40,339 bases of DNA from Bacillota bacterium (GTDB taxonomy: Bacteria; Bacillota; Dehalobacteriia; UBA4068), in NCBI GenBank assembly GCA_030527285.1, contig JAUNBC010000010.1, forward strand, positions 15,973 through 56,311. The letters are read 5' to 3'. The position numbers and the translations under genes were made by a program. A model generated the notes under the pieces. That model worked only from the letters and a program-made list of their open reading frames with translations, made no database searches and was not told where the DNA came from. This document shows, one piece after another, positions 1-8,473 of this stretch (the stretch's first letter is position 1; every line of letters starts with the position of its first letter).

Positions 1-24
1 AAAACATGCCACCGGCATGTTTTT
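1..24. terminator. Intrinsic terminator at the left edge
   Basis: A perfect 10-bp inverted repeat (AAAACATGCC and its complement, 3-nt loop) has A-rich and T-rich flanks. It could stop transcription in either direction. The gene it serves lies outside the window or is the minus-strand tRNA unit. Confidence 0.6.
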
Positions 25-61
25 GCTCGCTTTCGAATCCCCTGAACAATACCAAAATTAA

Positions 62-90
62 AAGCCCCACCCCAAAAATGGGTGGAGCTT
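62..90 (-). terminator. Terminator of the tRNA-Glu gene
   Basis: Two 11-nt arms (62-72 and 80-90) pair around a 7-nt loop. On the minus strand the single mismatch becomes a U-G pair, and a T-rich stretch follows. The hairpin lies 8 nt beyond the tRNA CCA end, so it fits as that gene's terminator. Confidence 0.75.
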
Positions 91-97
91 ATAATTT

Positions 98-173
98 TGG
101 TGACGCGTATGGGATTCGAACCCATGAATGCCAGCGTGAGAGGCTGGTGAGTTAACCGTTTCTCCAACGCGCC
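98..173 (-). tRNA. tRNA-Glu (anticodon CUC), CCA encoded
   Basis: The minus strand folds as a full cloverleaf. The 7-bp acceptor stem is GGCGCGT with ACGCGTC, including one G-U pair. The anticodon stem CCAGC/GCTGG encloses loop CTCTCAC, giving anticodon CTC for Glu codon GAG. The T arm carries TTCGAAT. Discriminator A and CCA are encoded at 98-101. It has its own promoter (187-215) and terminator (62-90), so it is probably monocistronic. Confidence 0.95.
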
Positions 174-186
174 ATACCGCCTGTCT

Positions 187-215
187 ATTATGCCAAAAGT
201 CGCGGATAAAGTCAA
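187..215 (-). promoter_or_regulatory. SigA-type promoter of tRNA-Glu
   Basis: On the minus strand a -35 box TTGACT (210-215) and a -10 box CATAAT (187-192) are separated by 17 nt. The -10 ends 13 nt before the mature tRNA 5' end. Confidence 0.8.
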
Positions 216-271
216 GTAAAAAATCTCATCCGCACGTTATTGCCGGCGAATCATTAAGAGCGCCGTCTGCG

Positions 272-1015
272 CTAATTGACTCCGGCGGAGACGGTCAGCA
301 CATACACGGCGGCGGCCTGCTGTTTGAGCAACGCCTGAGCGCAGGCCGAGGTTGTTGCGCCGCTGGTGTAAATATCGTCGATCAGCAGCACGCTTTGTCC
401 GGCGGCGCCCTCGTTAGCACGGATGGCGCCCTTGAGCACGAACGCGCGCTCGCTGCGGCTCAACGCGGCCAGGGGAGGCGTATCTTTGACCCGCTCCAAC
501 AGACCGGCATCCAGCGGCAAGCCGCTGCGCATCGCCAGCTCTCTCGCCAATAGCTGCGCATGGTCATAACCGCGCCGCGCCGTGCGTGACGGCGAGCCGG
601 GCACGGCGGTCAGCAACAGCGCGCCTTTGTCCGCATAATGGCGCAGATAGGCCAGATACAACAGCTCGCCCGCGCCATGGCGGCGGCCGGTCTTGTCGCG
701 GTATTTGAGGTCGAGCAGATTATCGCGCAATCGCCCCGCATAAGGCAGCGCCGCAAATGCCGCGGCAAAAGGCGGGCGCTCATGCAGGCATTCATTGCAT
801 ACCGAGGCCTGCTCATCCTCGAGAAAAGTGGCGCAATGCAGACAACTGCGAGCGTCGGCAAGCCGCGCGCGGCAATCGGGGCATAGCGCCGGCTCGGACA
901 GCGGCGCAGGCAGCAGACAGCCGCAATTAAAGCAGTAGCGGCGCGGAAACAGCAGCGCGGCGGCAGCGTTGCGCCATACGGACAGGCGCAGGGCTTTATC
1001 ATCATTTGCGTTCAT
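272..1015 (-). CDS. comF: ComF-family phosphoribosyltransferase
   Basis: The protein has 247 residues. The N-terminal third holds a double zinc ribbon (CFNCG, CPDC, CLHC and CNEC pairs). The C-terminal half is a type I phosphoribosyltransferase-like domain ending in the PRPP-loop motif LLIDDIYTSGATT. ComF proteins of this build help pull single-stranded DNA into the cytosol during natural transformation; some homologues (GntX/YhgH) act in other uptake processes. I chose the ATG at 1015 because AAGGAGG lies 7 nt upstream; an upstream in-frame start at 1048 has no such site. No other competence gene is in the window, so a role in DNA uptake here is inferred from the family only. Confidence 0.88.
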   Translation of the reverse strand: MNANDDKALRLSVWRNAAAALLFPRRYCFNCGCLLPAPLSEPALCPDCRARLADARSCLHCATFLEDEQASVCNECLHERPPFAAAFAALPYAGRLRDNLLDLKYRDKTGRRHGAGELLYLAYLRHYADKGALLLTAVPGSPSRTARRGYDHAQLLARELAMRSGLPLDAGLLERVKDTPPLAALSRSERAFVLKGAIRANEGAAGQSVLLIDDIYTSGATTSACAQALLKQQAAAVYVLTVSAGVN

Positions 1016-1098
1016 GCCTTGACCTCCTTGCTGCTCTAATAATAGCATAAACGAAGGCGGCAGACAATGCGGCGCAGCAGGCGCAAAAATTTCCGCAC

Positions 1099-1127
1099 TT
1101 GGCAGGCTGATAATGGTATGGTATAAT
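1099..1127 (+). promoter_or_regulatory. SigA-type promoter of the zinc-ribbon pair
   Basis: A -35 box TTGGCA (1099-1104) and a perfect -10 TATAAT (1122-1127) are separated by 17 nt. The predicted start near 1134 leaves a leader of about 165 nt before the first gene. Confidence 0.75.
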
Positions 1128-1134
1128 TAGCGCA

Positions 1135-1230
1135 CAGGCCGAAATCTTTGATTTCGCAGCCTGAGCGTCTATTTTATAGCTGAGACTTTCCCGCCAGGGA
1201 AAGGCCAGCAATAACCGCGTTAGCGGTTAT
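1135..1230 (+). promoter_or_regulatory. Structured 5' leader with two hairpins
   Basis: Hairpin 1 (1135-1163) pairs CAGGC with GCCTG and, inside it, GAAATC with GATTTC around a TTT loop; it starts at about the predicted first transcribed base. Hairpin 2 (1211-1230) pairs ATAACCGC with GCGGTTAT around a 4-nt loop. Neither is followed by a T run, so they are not ordinary terminators. They may stabilise the mRNA or mediate regulation. I recognise no known riboswitch. The rest of 1016-1298 holds no gene that I can support. Confidence 0.45.
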
Positions 1231-1298
1231 GTTAGAATAGCTGTATAGAACCATGCTTATTCCATCATCATAGTGATTCTATTCAAGGAGGCCATATT

Positions 1299-1784
1299 AT
1301 GGGAAACGATCTTTTCGGCGGTTTGGGTCAATTAGGCGGCTTGGTAAAAGGCTTATCCGGCCTGATGCCGCAAGATGATCCGGCGGTAAAGGTCTTGAAC
1401 GCGCAAACAGAATTATCCGAGCTGAAACAGAAAGAAGCCGCGCTGCTGGCGGAGATCGGCGCAAAAGCGTTGGCGCAATACGGCGACGCAGCCTTTGCCG
1501 AGGCCGCCCAGTTGCGCCTGCTCCAAAGCAGCATCGCTCAGGCGGAGGCCGCGCTCAACACGGCTAAAGCCGGCGCGGACGCGGCGAAAAAGGCCGAGCA
1601 AGAGGCGATCGCCGCCCGCACCTGCCCGAATTGCGGCGCAGTCAATGCCGAAGGCGTAAACTTCTGCAACGAATGCGGCGCAAAGCTCGGAGCGCCCGCC
1701 AAATGCGTTTGTCCGTCCTGCGGTGCGGAAAATCCTCCCGGCACTCGTTTTTGCGGCGGCTGCGGCACGCGCGTTGGCGAATAA
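1299..1784 (+). CDS. Coiled-coil protein with two C-terminal zinc ribbons
   Basis: This 161-residue protein has no recognised name. Residues 1-25 are Gly/Leu-rich (GGLGQLGGLVKGL). Residues 30-105 are Ala/Glu/Lys/Gln-rich and probably helical or coiled-coil. Two short zinc ribbons follow: CPNCG...FCNECG and CPSCG...FCGGCG. There is no signal peptide and no clear membrane segment. AAGGAGG precedes the ATG at good spacing. It is followed after 15 nt by a second zinc-ribbon gene whose last ribbon is almost the same (ENPPGTRFCGGCG here, ENPPGTKFCGNCG there), so the two probably form an operon and share ancestry in that module. Function unknown; ribbons of this type often mediate protein-protein contact. 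Confidence 0.8.
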   Translation: MGNDLFGGLGQLGGLVKGLSGLMPQDDPAVKVLNAQTELSELKQKEAALLAEIGAKALAQYGDAAFAEAAQLRLLQSSIAQAEAALNTAKAGADAAKKAEQEAIAARTCPNCGAVNAEGVNFCNECGAKLGAPAKCVCPSCGAENPPGTRFCGGCGTRVGE

Positions 1785-1799
1785 TACAGGAGGATAAAT

Positions 1800-2552
1800 A
1801 TGCTCAACGCCTTTACCAGAAATTATACGGATAATTCTACCGAGGCCGGTTTTCAATTCACCTTCTATTGCGATATCTGCAATAACGGCTTCAAAAGCTC
1901 CTTCATCGAATCTTCTACATACAATAAACGCAAGGGGCTGCAAAACCTGACCCGCGGCGCCAGCGTGCTGGGCAACGTCTTAGGCGGCGCGGCGCATAAT
2001 ATCGGCTGGGGCATCAACCGCGCCGGCGATATTCTCAGCGAGCGCTTTGAGGAGCGCAGCCCGGAATGGCAGCGCGAGCATGAGCAGGCGTTTATTGCCG
2101 CGCAAAGCGAGGCGCAGCGTCATTTCCGCCGCTGCCACGCCTGCCATAAATGGGTATGCGCCAACTGCTTTAACGAGGACGAAGGCATGTGCGTCGATTG
2201 CGCGCCGCGGCAGGAGATCTACGTAGCCAAAGCGCGCGCCGAAGCGATGAAGCGCAATATCGACGAAGCCGGTCAAAGCGCTACGGTCTGGCAGGGCAGC
2301 ATCGAGAGCAAGACCACCGTCTGCCCCGCCTGCGGCAAACCGGCAGGCAGCGGGAAGTTCTGCAATAACTGCGGCGCGTCGCTGGCGCTGAACGTCTGCC
2401 CCGCCTGCGGCAAGGAGAACGCGCAGAGCGTGAAATTCTGCAATCATTGCGGCTCGCCGATGACCGCGCCGAGCGGCAAATGCTCCGCCTGCGGCACGGA
2501 AAATCCGCCCGGCACCAAATTCTGCGGTAATTGCGGCAATAAACTGGCCTGA
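1800..2552 (+). CDS. Multi-zinc-ribbon protein of unknown function
   Basis: The 250-residue protein starts with FYCDIC, then a Gly-rich stretch (residues 50-80) that may be amphipathic or membrane-associating. A compact cysteine cluster follows (CHACHKWVCANC...MCVDC, around residues 113-138). Three C-terminal zinc ribbons (CPACG/FCNNCG, CPACG/FCNHCG, CSACG/FCGNCG) finish the protein. It sits 15 nt after another zinc-ribbon gene behind AGGAGG and is followed by a strong terminator. I know similar multi-ribbon proteins from Clostridia but cannot name a reaction. Cytosolic location is inferred from the absence of a signal peptide. Confidence 0.8.
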   Translation: MLNAFTRNYTDNSTEAGFQFTFYCDICNNGFKSSFIESSTYNKRKGLQNLTRGASVLGNVLGGAAHNIGWGINRAGDILSERFEERSPEWQREHEQAFIAAQSEAQRHFRRCHACHKWVCANCFNEDEGMCVDCAPRQEIYVAKARAEAMKRNIDEAGQSATVWQGSIESKTTVCPACGKPAGSGKFCNNCGASLALNVCPACGKENAQSVKFCNHCGSPMTAPSGKCSACGTENPPGTKFCGNCGNKLA

Positions 2553-2576
2553 GCAGCGCCGCCAAAACGCAATCGC

Positions 2577-2610
2577 ACCCCCGCTCTATGCCATGGAGCG
2601 GGGGTATTTT
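2577..2610 (+). terminator. Terminator after the zinc-ribbon pair
   Basis: Arms ACCCCCGCTC and GAGCGGGGGT form a 10-bp GC-rich stem with a 9-nt loop, followed by ATTTT. It lies 24 nt after the stop codon of the second zinc-ribbon gene. Confidence 0.85.
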
Positions 2611-2667
2611 ACGCGCCGCGCCAACAATATACCGCCGTTTATGGACGCGCTGGTGCTCGCCCGCGAA

Positions 2668-2696
2668 TTGACAAAGCCGGCTTTTAATGCTAAGAT
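2668..2696 (+). promoter_or_regulatory. SigA-type promoter of secA
   Basis: The consensus -35 TTGACA (2668-2673) and -10 TAAGAT (2691-2696) have exactly 17 nt between them. The predicted start is about 70 nt before the secA ATG. Confidence 0.75.
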
Positions 2697-2771
2697 ATTA
2701 TGAAGGAAAATTGCTGCTTGCGCCGCCCTTGCCGGCGGCATTTACCCACTATAAGCTAATAGGAGGCGCTC

Positions 2772-5435
2772 ATGGGCTTGCTCGGCAACCTTTTTGACGA
2801 TAACGCCAAGGATATCAAGAAATACCGCAAAAAGCTGGAACGCATCAACGCCTTTGAGCCGCAGGTCGCGGCTTATGACGACGCGGCGCTGACCGCCAAG
2901 ACCGCTGAATTCAAACGCCGGCTGGAGCAGGGAGAGAGCCTGGACGAGCTGATGTTCGAGTCCTTTGCCGTGGTGCGCGAGGCGGCAAAGCGTTCGCTGG
3001 GCATGCGCCATTTCGACGTGCAGCTGATCGGCGGCATGGCGCTGTTCGACGGGCGTATCGCCGAGATGAAGACCGGCGAAGGCAAAACGCTGGTCGCCAC
3101 CGCGCCCGCCTATACGCATGCGCTGACCGGCCGCGGCGTGCATGTGATCACCGTCAACGACTACCTGGCGCGCCGCGACAGCGAGTGGATGGGGCGCGTC
3201 TACCGCTTTCTCGGCATGAACGTGGGGCTGGTGGTGCACGGCGTGGAAGCGGAAGAGAAAAAAGCCGCCTATCTGGCCGATATAACCTATGGCACCAATA
3301 ATGAATTCGGCTTTGACTATCTGCGCGATAACATGGCCTTTTCCAAGGACAGAATGGTGCAGCGCCCGCTCTATTACTGCATCGTGGACGAGGTGGACTC
3401 GATACTCATCGACGAGGCGCGCACGCCGCTGATCATCTCCGGCCCCTCGGCCAAGCCGACCGAACGCTATTATCAGGCGGCCAAGATCGTGACCCGTCTC
3501 AAGGAAGAGCCGCAAGCGGAAAAGGACGAGGAGCAGACCGGCGATTTCACCATCGACGTCAAATCGCGCAGCATCGCCCTGACCGAGGCCGGTATGCGGA
3601 AGGCCGAGGCCGCGCTGGGCGTGGACAATTTAACCGACGACAGGAATACCGAGCTGCTGCATCATATCAATCAGGCGCTCAAGGCGCAGTATATATTCAA
3701 ACGCGACCGCGATTACGTGGTCAAGGACGGCGAGGTGCTGATCGTAGACGAATTCACCGGCCGTTTGATGTTCGGCCGCCGCTATTCGGACGGTCTGCAT
3801 CAGGCGATCGAGGCCAAGGAAAACGTCAAGATCGAGCGCGAGAGCCAGACGCTGGCCACCATCACCTTCCAGAACTATTTCCGCATGTATGAGCGGCTGG
3901 CCGGCATGACCGGCACGGCGCTTACCGAGGAAGAAGAATTCCGCAAGATATACAACTTCGACGTGGTCGAGATACCGACCAATATGCCGATGATACGGCA
4001 GGATAATCCGGATATCATCTACCGCACCGAGCCGGGCAAATTCGACGCCGTGATCGAGGAGATCGCCGCCGAGCACGCCAAGGGCCGTCCGGTGCTGGTC
4101 GGCACCATCTCGATCGAAAAATCGGAGCTGCTGTCGCGAATGCTGAAAAACCGCGGCATCGAGCATCATGTGCTGAACGCCAAATTCCATGAACAGGAGG
4201 CGGCGATCATCGCCGAAGCCGGACGCGAAGGCGCGGTCACTATCGCCACCAATATGGCCGGACGCGGCACCGATATCGTCCTGGGCGGCAATCCCGAGGC
4301 GCTGGCGCGCGCCGAGTACAGCCGCCGCGAGGATAAGCCGGAAGATCTGATCGCGCAGGCGGAGGAGCTGGCCGCGCTGACCGAGAAATACCGCGCCGCC
4401 GGAGCCGCCGAGCATCAGCGTGTGGTCGAGGCCGGCGGGCTGCATATCATCGGCACCGAGCGGCATGAGAGCCGCCGTATCGACAATCAGCTGCGCGGCC
4501 GCGCCGGCCGTCAGGGCGACCCCGGCTCCAGCCGCTTCTTCATCTCGATGGAGGACGATCTGATCAAGCGTTTCGGCGGCGATAATCTCGGCAATCTGAT
4601 GGACAAGGTGGGCGTGGATGATACGATGCCCATAGATTCGGCGCTGGTATCGCGCGGCATCGAGAATGCCCAGCGCCGCGTCGAGGAGCGCCATTTCGAC
4701 GCGCGCAAGCACGTGCTCGAATACGACGACGTGATGAACGCCCAGCGCGAGCTCATCTATTCGGAGCGGCGCAAGGCGCTGTACGAGGACGACGTTCATG
4801 ACAGCGTGCTCGGTATGCTGGAGGCCGCCGTCAACGCCGTGCTCGGCCGCTACTCGGCTGCCAGCAATTTCCCCGAGGAATGGGATCTGCCGGCGCTGCT
4901 CGCGGATATGGCCGAGTATTTGCCCGCCGATAAGCTGCCTGAGGCCGCGTTCTTGCGCGATCTGGCCAAGGAAGAGGTTTACGAGCATTTCCAGCAGGCC
5001 TTTGTCGATTATTATGACAGCCGCCGCCAAAGCATGGGTGCGGAGACGCTCAACCGGCTGGAGCATATAGTCATCCTCAACGTCGTCGATAACAAATGGA
5101 TGGAGCATCTTGACGCTATGGATCAGCTGCGGCAGGGCATCGGCCTGCGCGCCTATGGCCAGGAGAACCCGCTGATCGCCTACAAGCGCGAGAGCTTCGA
5201 TATGTTCGAGGCGATGATCGAGGATATACAGCTCAACGTGGCGAGAATGGTCTTGCGCGCCGAGCTGGTGGAGCGGCCCGTGGAGCGCGAAGGCGTGACC
5301 GCCAGCCACGGCGGGTCAAGCGGCGGGACGGCGAAAAAGGTACCGCTCAAGCGCAAGGACGCCAAGGTCGGACGCAACGACCCCTGCCCCTGCGGTTCGG
5401 GCAAAAAATACAAAAATTGCTGCGGCCGCGCATAG
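2772..5435 (+). CDS. secA: Preprotein translocase ATPase SecA
   Basis: SecA drives export of unfolded preproteins through SecYEG at the membrane by ATP hydrolysis. The 887-residue length fits the family. Walker A is TGEGKT (residues 101-106), the DEVD box is at 206-209, and the second helicase lobe carries the [10 protein letters not shown] motif. The C-terminus has the zinc/SecB-binding tail C872-x-C874...C883-C884 after a flexible linker. AGGAGG precedes the ATG. prfB follows after 19 nt, so the two are probably cotranscribed from the promoter at 2668. Confidence 0.98.
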   Translation: MGLLGNLFDDNAKDIKKYRKKLERINAFEPQVAAYDDAALTAKTAEFKRRLEQGESLDELMFESFAVVREAAKRSLGMRHFDVQLIGGMALFDGRIAEMKTGEGKTLVATAPAYTHALTGRGVHVITVNDYLARRDSEWMGRVYRFLGMNVGLVVHGVEAEEKKAAYLADITYGTNNEFGFDYLRDNMAFSKDRMVQRPLYYCIVDEVDSILIDEARTPLIISGPSAKPTERYYQAAKIVTRLKEEPQAEKDEEQTGDFTIDVKSRSIALTEAGMRKAEAALGVDNLTDDRNTELLHHINQALKAQYIFKRDRDYVVKDGEVLIVDEFTGRLMFGRRYSDGLHQAIEAKENVKIERESQTLATITFQNYFRMYERLAGMTGTALTEEEEFRKIYNFDVVEIPTNMPMIRQDNPDIIYRTEPGKFDAVIEEIAAEHAKGRPVLVGTISIEKSELLSRMLKNRGIEHHVLNAKFHEQEAAIIAEAGREGAVTIATNMAGRGTDIVLGGNPEALARAEYSRREDKPEDLIAQAEELAALTEKYRAAGAAEHQRVVEAGGLHIIGTERHESRRIDNQLRGRAGRQGDPGSSRFFISMEDDLIKRFGGDNLGNLMDKVGVDDTMPIDSALVSRGIENAQRRVEERHFDARKHVLEYDDVMNAQRELIYSERRKALYEDDVHDSVLGMLEAAVNAVLGRYSAASNFPEEWDLPALLADMAEYLPADKLPEAAFLRDLAKEEVYEHFQQAFVDYYDSRRQSMGAETLNRLEHIVILNVVDNKWMEHLDAMDQLRQGIGLRAYGQENPLIAYKRESFDMFEAMIEDIQLNVARMVLRAELVERPVEREGVTASHGGSSGGTAKKVPLKRKDAKVGRNDPCPCGSGKKYKNCCGRA

Positions 5436-5454
5436 CGGCAGCAAGGAGGATATA

Positions 5455-6556
5455 ATGTTAGACGAATTACGTCCGCAGATCGCGGAGGGACAGCTAAAGA
5501 CAGACACGCTCGGGAGGTCTCTTTGACATTGAAGGCAAACGCGCCGCGATCGCGGGATTAGAGGCGCAAACGCTGGCCGAGGGCTTCTGGAACGACCGCG
5601 AGGCCGCGCAGGCCATATTGGGCGAGATCAACCGGCGTAAAGAGGTAGTCAACGCCTATCAGCAGGTGTGCGAGCTGGGAGAAGAAGCGGCGGCGGCAGT
5701 AGAATTGGCCGCCGAGGACGAGGACTTTGCCGCCGAGGCCGTAAGCGCCGGCAAGCGCTTTTTAACGGCGCTGGAGCAACTGGAGTTAGCGCAGCTATTG
5801 TCCGGCGAATACGACGACCATGACGCGCTGCTGTCGGTGCATGCCGGCGCGGGCGGGCTGGAGGCTCAGGACTGGGCGGAAATGCTGCTGCGGATGTTCA
5901 TCCGCTACGGCGAGCGCCACGGCTACAAGGTGGAGCTGCTGGACAGCCTGCCCATGGACGAGGGCGGGATCAAAAGCGCCACCATCTCGATCAGCGGGCT
6001 CAACGCTTACGGCTATCTCAAATCGGAAAAGGGCGTGCACCGATTGGTACGCATCTCGCCCTATGATACCGCCGGACGGCGGCATACCAGCTTTGCCTCG
6101 GTGGAGGTGCTGCCGCAGGTAGCCGACGATAACGAGGTCGAGATCAACGCCGACGATCTGCGTATCGACACCTATCGCAGCTCCGGCAAGGGCGGGCAGC
6201 ATATCAATAAGACGGATTCGGCGGTGCGCATCACCCATATACCGACCGGCATCGTCACCCAATGCCAGGAGGAGCGCTCGCAGCATTCCAACAAGGAGCG
6301 CGCCATGACCATGCTCAAGGCGCGGCTGCTGGAGCATAAGCTCAGCCAGCGCGAGGCCGAGCTGGCCGAGCTGCGCGGCGAGCAGGCGGAGATCGGCTGG
6401 GGCAGCCAGATCCGCTCCTATGTGTTCCAGCCCTACCGGCTGGTCAAGGATCATCGCACCGGCTGCGAGGCAGGTAATACCGACGCGGTGATGGACGGCG
6501 CGATCGACGAGTTCATTTCCGCTTACTTGCAGCATATAGCCGCATCACGGAAATAA
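5455..6556 (+). CDS. prfB: Peptide chain release factor 2, programmed +1 frameshift
   Basis: RF2 releases the peptide at UGA and UAA codons. The ATG at 5455 is preceded by AAGGAGG and reads 23 codons to an in-frame TGA at 5524-5526. Ribosomes shift +1 at CTTTGAC, so GAC at 5525 is read next and the second frame runs to 6556. The stimulatory Shine-Dalgarno-like GGGAGG (5512-5517) sits three bases before the CTT slip codon, as in the classic site. The catalytic GGQ is present (SSGKGGQHINK). The stop-recognition tripeptide, normally SPF, reads SPY. The gene follows secA by 19 nt. The shift lets RF2 level control its own synthesis. Confidence 0.97.
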
Positions 6557-6639
6557 CAAAGCGGCGGTCATCCGCCGCAGCAGCCACGGTAAAACGACAA
6601 CATTAGATAAATACGGCAGGCAGTAAAAGGAGGTATTAT

Positions 6640-7461
6640 ATGGATCATTCTCTCAACTGTGACGGTTTTGCGCGGCAGATGCGCCGTGAGATCATCAAGA
6701 TGCTGGCGGCGGCCGGCTCAGGGCATCCGGGTGGCAGCTTATCCGCCGCCGATATCATCGCCGTGCTCTATGCGCAGGTCATGCATATCGACGCGGCGGC
6801 TCCGCAACTGCCCGGCCGCGACAGATTCGTGCTGAGCAAGGGTCACGCCGCGCCCGCCCTCTATGCGGCGCTGGCGCTCAGAGGCTTTTTCCCGATGGAG
6901 GAGCTGGCCAATCTGCGCAAGCTCGGCTCCAAATTGCAGGGGCATCCCGATATGAAGAAGCTGCCCGGCGTGGATATTTGCACCGGCTCGCTGGGTCAGG
7001 GGCTGTCCGCCGCCTGCGGCATGGCGCTGGCGGCGCGGCTGGACGGCGCGGACAATTATGTTTACGCGCTGCTCGGCGACGGCGAATGTGAGGAAGGCCA
7101 GGTCTGGGAGGCGGCGATGTTTGCCGCGCATTATCAATTGGGGCGGCTGATCGCCTTCACCGACCATAACGGCCTGCAGATCGACGGCAGGATCAGCGAC
7201 GTGATGTCGCCGCTGCCGCTGGCCGAGAAATGGACGGCTTTTGGCTGGCATGTGCAGAGCGTCGACGGCCATGATACGCAAGCCATCAAGGCGGCCATCG
7301 AAGCGGCCAAGCTGATAGACGACAAACCGAGCATGATCATCGCCCATACCGTCAAGGGCAAGGGCGTGAGCTTTATGGAAGATCAGGCCGGCTGGCATGG
7401 CGTAGCGCCCAAGCCGGAGGAAGCCGAGCGCGCCTTGGCGGAATTGGGAGGTGCCGAATAA
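6640..7461 (+). CDS. Transketolase, N-terminal subunit
   Basis: This 273-residue protein is the thiamine-diphosphate-binding half of transketolase, which moves two-carbon ketol units between sugar phosphates in the non-oxidative pentose phosphate pathway. The motif GDGECEEGQVWEA binds the cofactor diphosphate and Mg2+. SGHPGGSLSAAD near the N-terminus is typical. A strong AAAAGGAGG precedes the ATG. The stop overlaps the start of the C-terminal subunit gene (TAATG), so the two are translated as a coupled pair. Split transketolases are common in Clostridia and archaea, so this is not a broken gene. Confidence 0.94.
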   Translation: MDHSLNCDGFARQMRREIIKMLAAAGSGHPGGSLSAADIIAVLYAQVMHIDAAAPQLPGRDRFVLSKGHAAPALYAALALRGFFPMEELANLRKLGSKLQGHPDMKKLPGVDICTGSLGQGLSAACGMALAARLDGADNYVYALLGDGECEEGQVWEAAMFAAHYQLGRLIAFTDHNGLQIDGRISDVMSPLPLAEKWTAFGWHVQSVDGHDTQAIKAAIEAAKLIDDKPSMIIAHTVKGKGVSFMEDQAGWHGVAPKPEEAERALAELGGAE

Positions 7462-8411
7462 TGAGCGAAGAAAAGAAAAGTATCGCCACCCGCGAGGCCT
7501 ACGGCAAGGCGCTGGCCGCCTTGGCCGCCGCCGACCCCAAGATCGTGGTCTTAGATGCCGATCTCTCAAAATCGACCAAGACCGCCGAGTTTCAGGCGGT
7601 GGCGCCGGAGCGCTTCTTTAACGCCGGTATCGCCGAACAGAACATGCTCGGCGTGGCGGCGGGTCTGGCCGCAGCGGGCAAAATGCCCTTTGCCAGCTCC
7701 TTTGCCGTGTTCGCTACCGGACGCGCCTTTGAGCAGATACGCAATTCCATCGCCTATCCTCGCCTCAACGTCAAGATCGCCGCTACCCATGCCGGCGTCA
7801 CCGTGGGCGAGGACGGCGGCAGCCATCAATCGGTCGCCGATCTGGCGGTGATGCGCGCGCTGCCCAATATGACGGTGCTGTGCCCGGCCGACGGCCCTTC
7901 GGCGGCGTGGGCGGTGCGGCAGGCGGCGGCTTATGACGGGCCGGTATATATACGCCTCGGCCGTTTAGCCACGCCGCAGCTCTACGATAATACCGACCAG
8001 CTCAAATGGGGCAAGGGCTCGCTGCTGCGTCCGGGCAAGGATATCGTCTTCTTCTGCTGCGGCATGACGGTCGCCATCTGCCTGGAGGCGGCGGAGCTGC
8101 TGAAAAACGAGGGCGTCGCGGCGGCGGTGGCGGATATCCATACGCTCAAGCCCTTAGACGGCAAATTCATCTCCGAACTGGCGACGCGCTGCGGCGCTGC
8201 GCTGACCGTGGAGGAGCATAGCATCATCGGCGGTCTCGGCTCGGCGGTGGCAGAGGTGCTGGCCGAATACTGCGATAAAATCGCCTTCTCCCGACTGGGC
8301 ATAAATGACGAATTCGGCCAAAGCGGCAGCCCGCAAGCGCTGCTCAAGCATTACGGGCTGACGGCGGAGAATATTGCCAATAACGCCAAGAGGATTTTGG
8401 CGCGCAAATAG
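7461..8411 (+). CDS. Transketolase, C-terminal subunit
   Basis: The 316-residue protein supplies the pyrimidine-binding and C-terminal domains of split transketolase. The segment FFNAGIAEQNMLGVAAGLA carries the conserved Glu that activates thiamine diphosphate, followed by THAGVTVGEDGGSHQS. Its ATG shares one base with the upstream stop codon, with GGAGGTG of the upstream gene serving as ribosome-binding site. Together with the preceding gene it should form a heteromeric cytosolic enzyme. A weak hairpin follows at about 8432-8456. Confidence 0.94.
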   Translation: MSEEKKSIATREAYGKALAALAAADPKIVVLDADLSKSTKTAEFQAVAPERFFNAGIAEQNMLGVAAGLAAAGKMPFASSFAVFATGRAFEQIRNSIAYPRLNVKIAATHAGVTVGEDGGSHQSVADLAVMRALPNMTVLCPADGPSAAWAVRQAAAYDGPVYIRLGRLATPQLYDNTDQLKWGKGSLLRPGKDIVFFCCGMTVAICLEAAELLKNEGVAAAVADIHTLKPLDGKFISELATRCGAALTVEEHSIIGGLGSAVAEVLAEYCDKIAFSRLGINDEFGQSGSPQALLKHYGLTAENIANNAKRILARK

Positions 8412-8473
8412 CGTTTGTATGATGAACGGCGGACAGCAACGCCGGCCGTTCAGCTTTTACGGAGGTGCATAAA

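Noticed and set aside
3630..5309. A 559-codon open frame antisense to secA
   Set aside because: It mirrors GC-rich secA codons, has no ribosome-binding site and reads as low-complexity His/Ala/Leu-rich protein. secA itself is certain.
7440..7470. Frameshifted transketolase
   Set aside because: The two halves have proper start and stop codons overlapping as TAATG and a ribosome-binding site. Split transketolase is normal in many Firmicutes.
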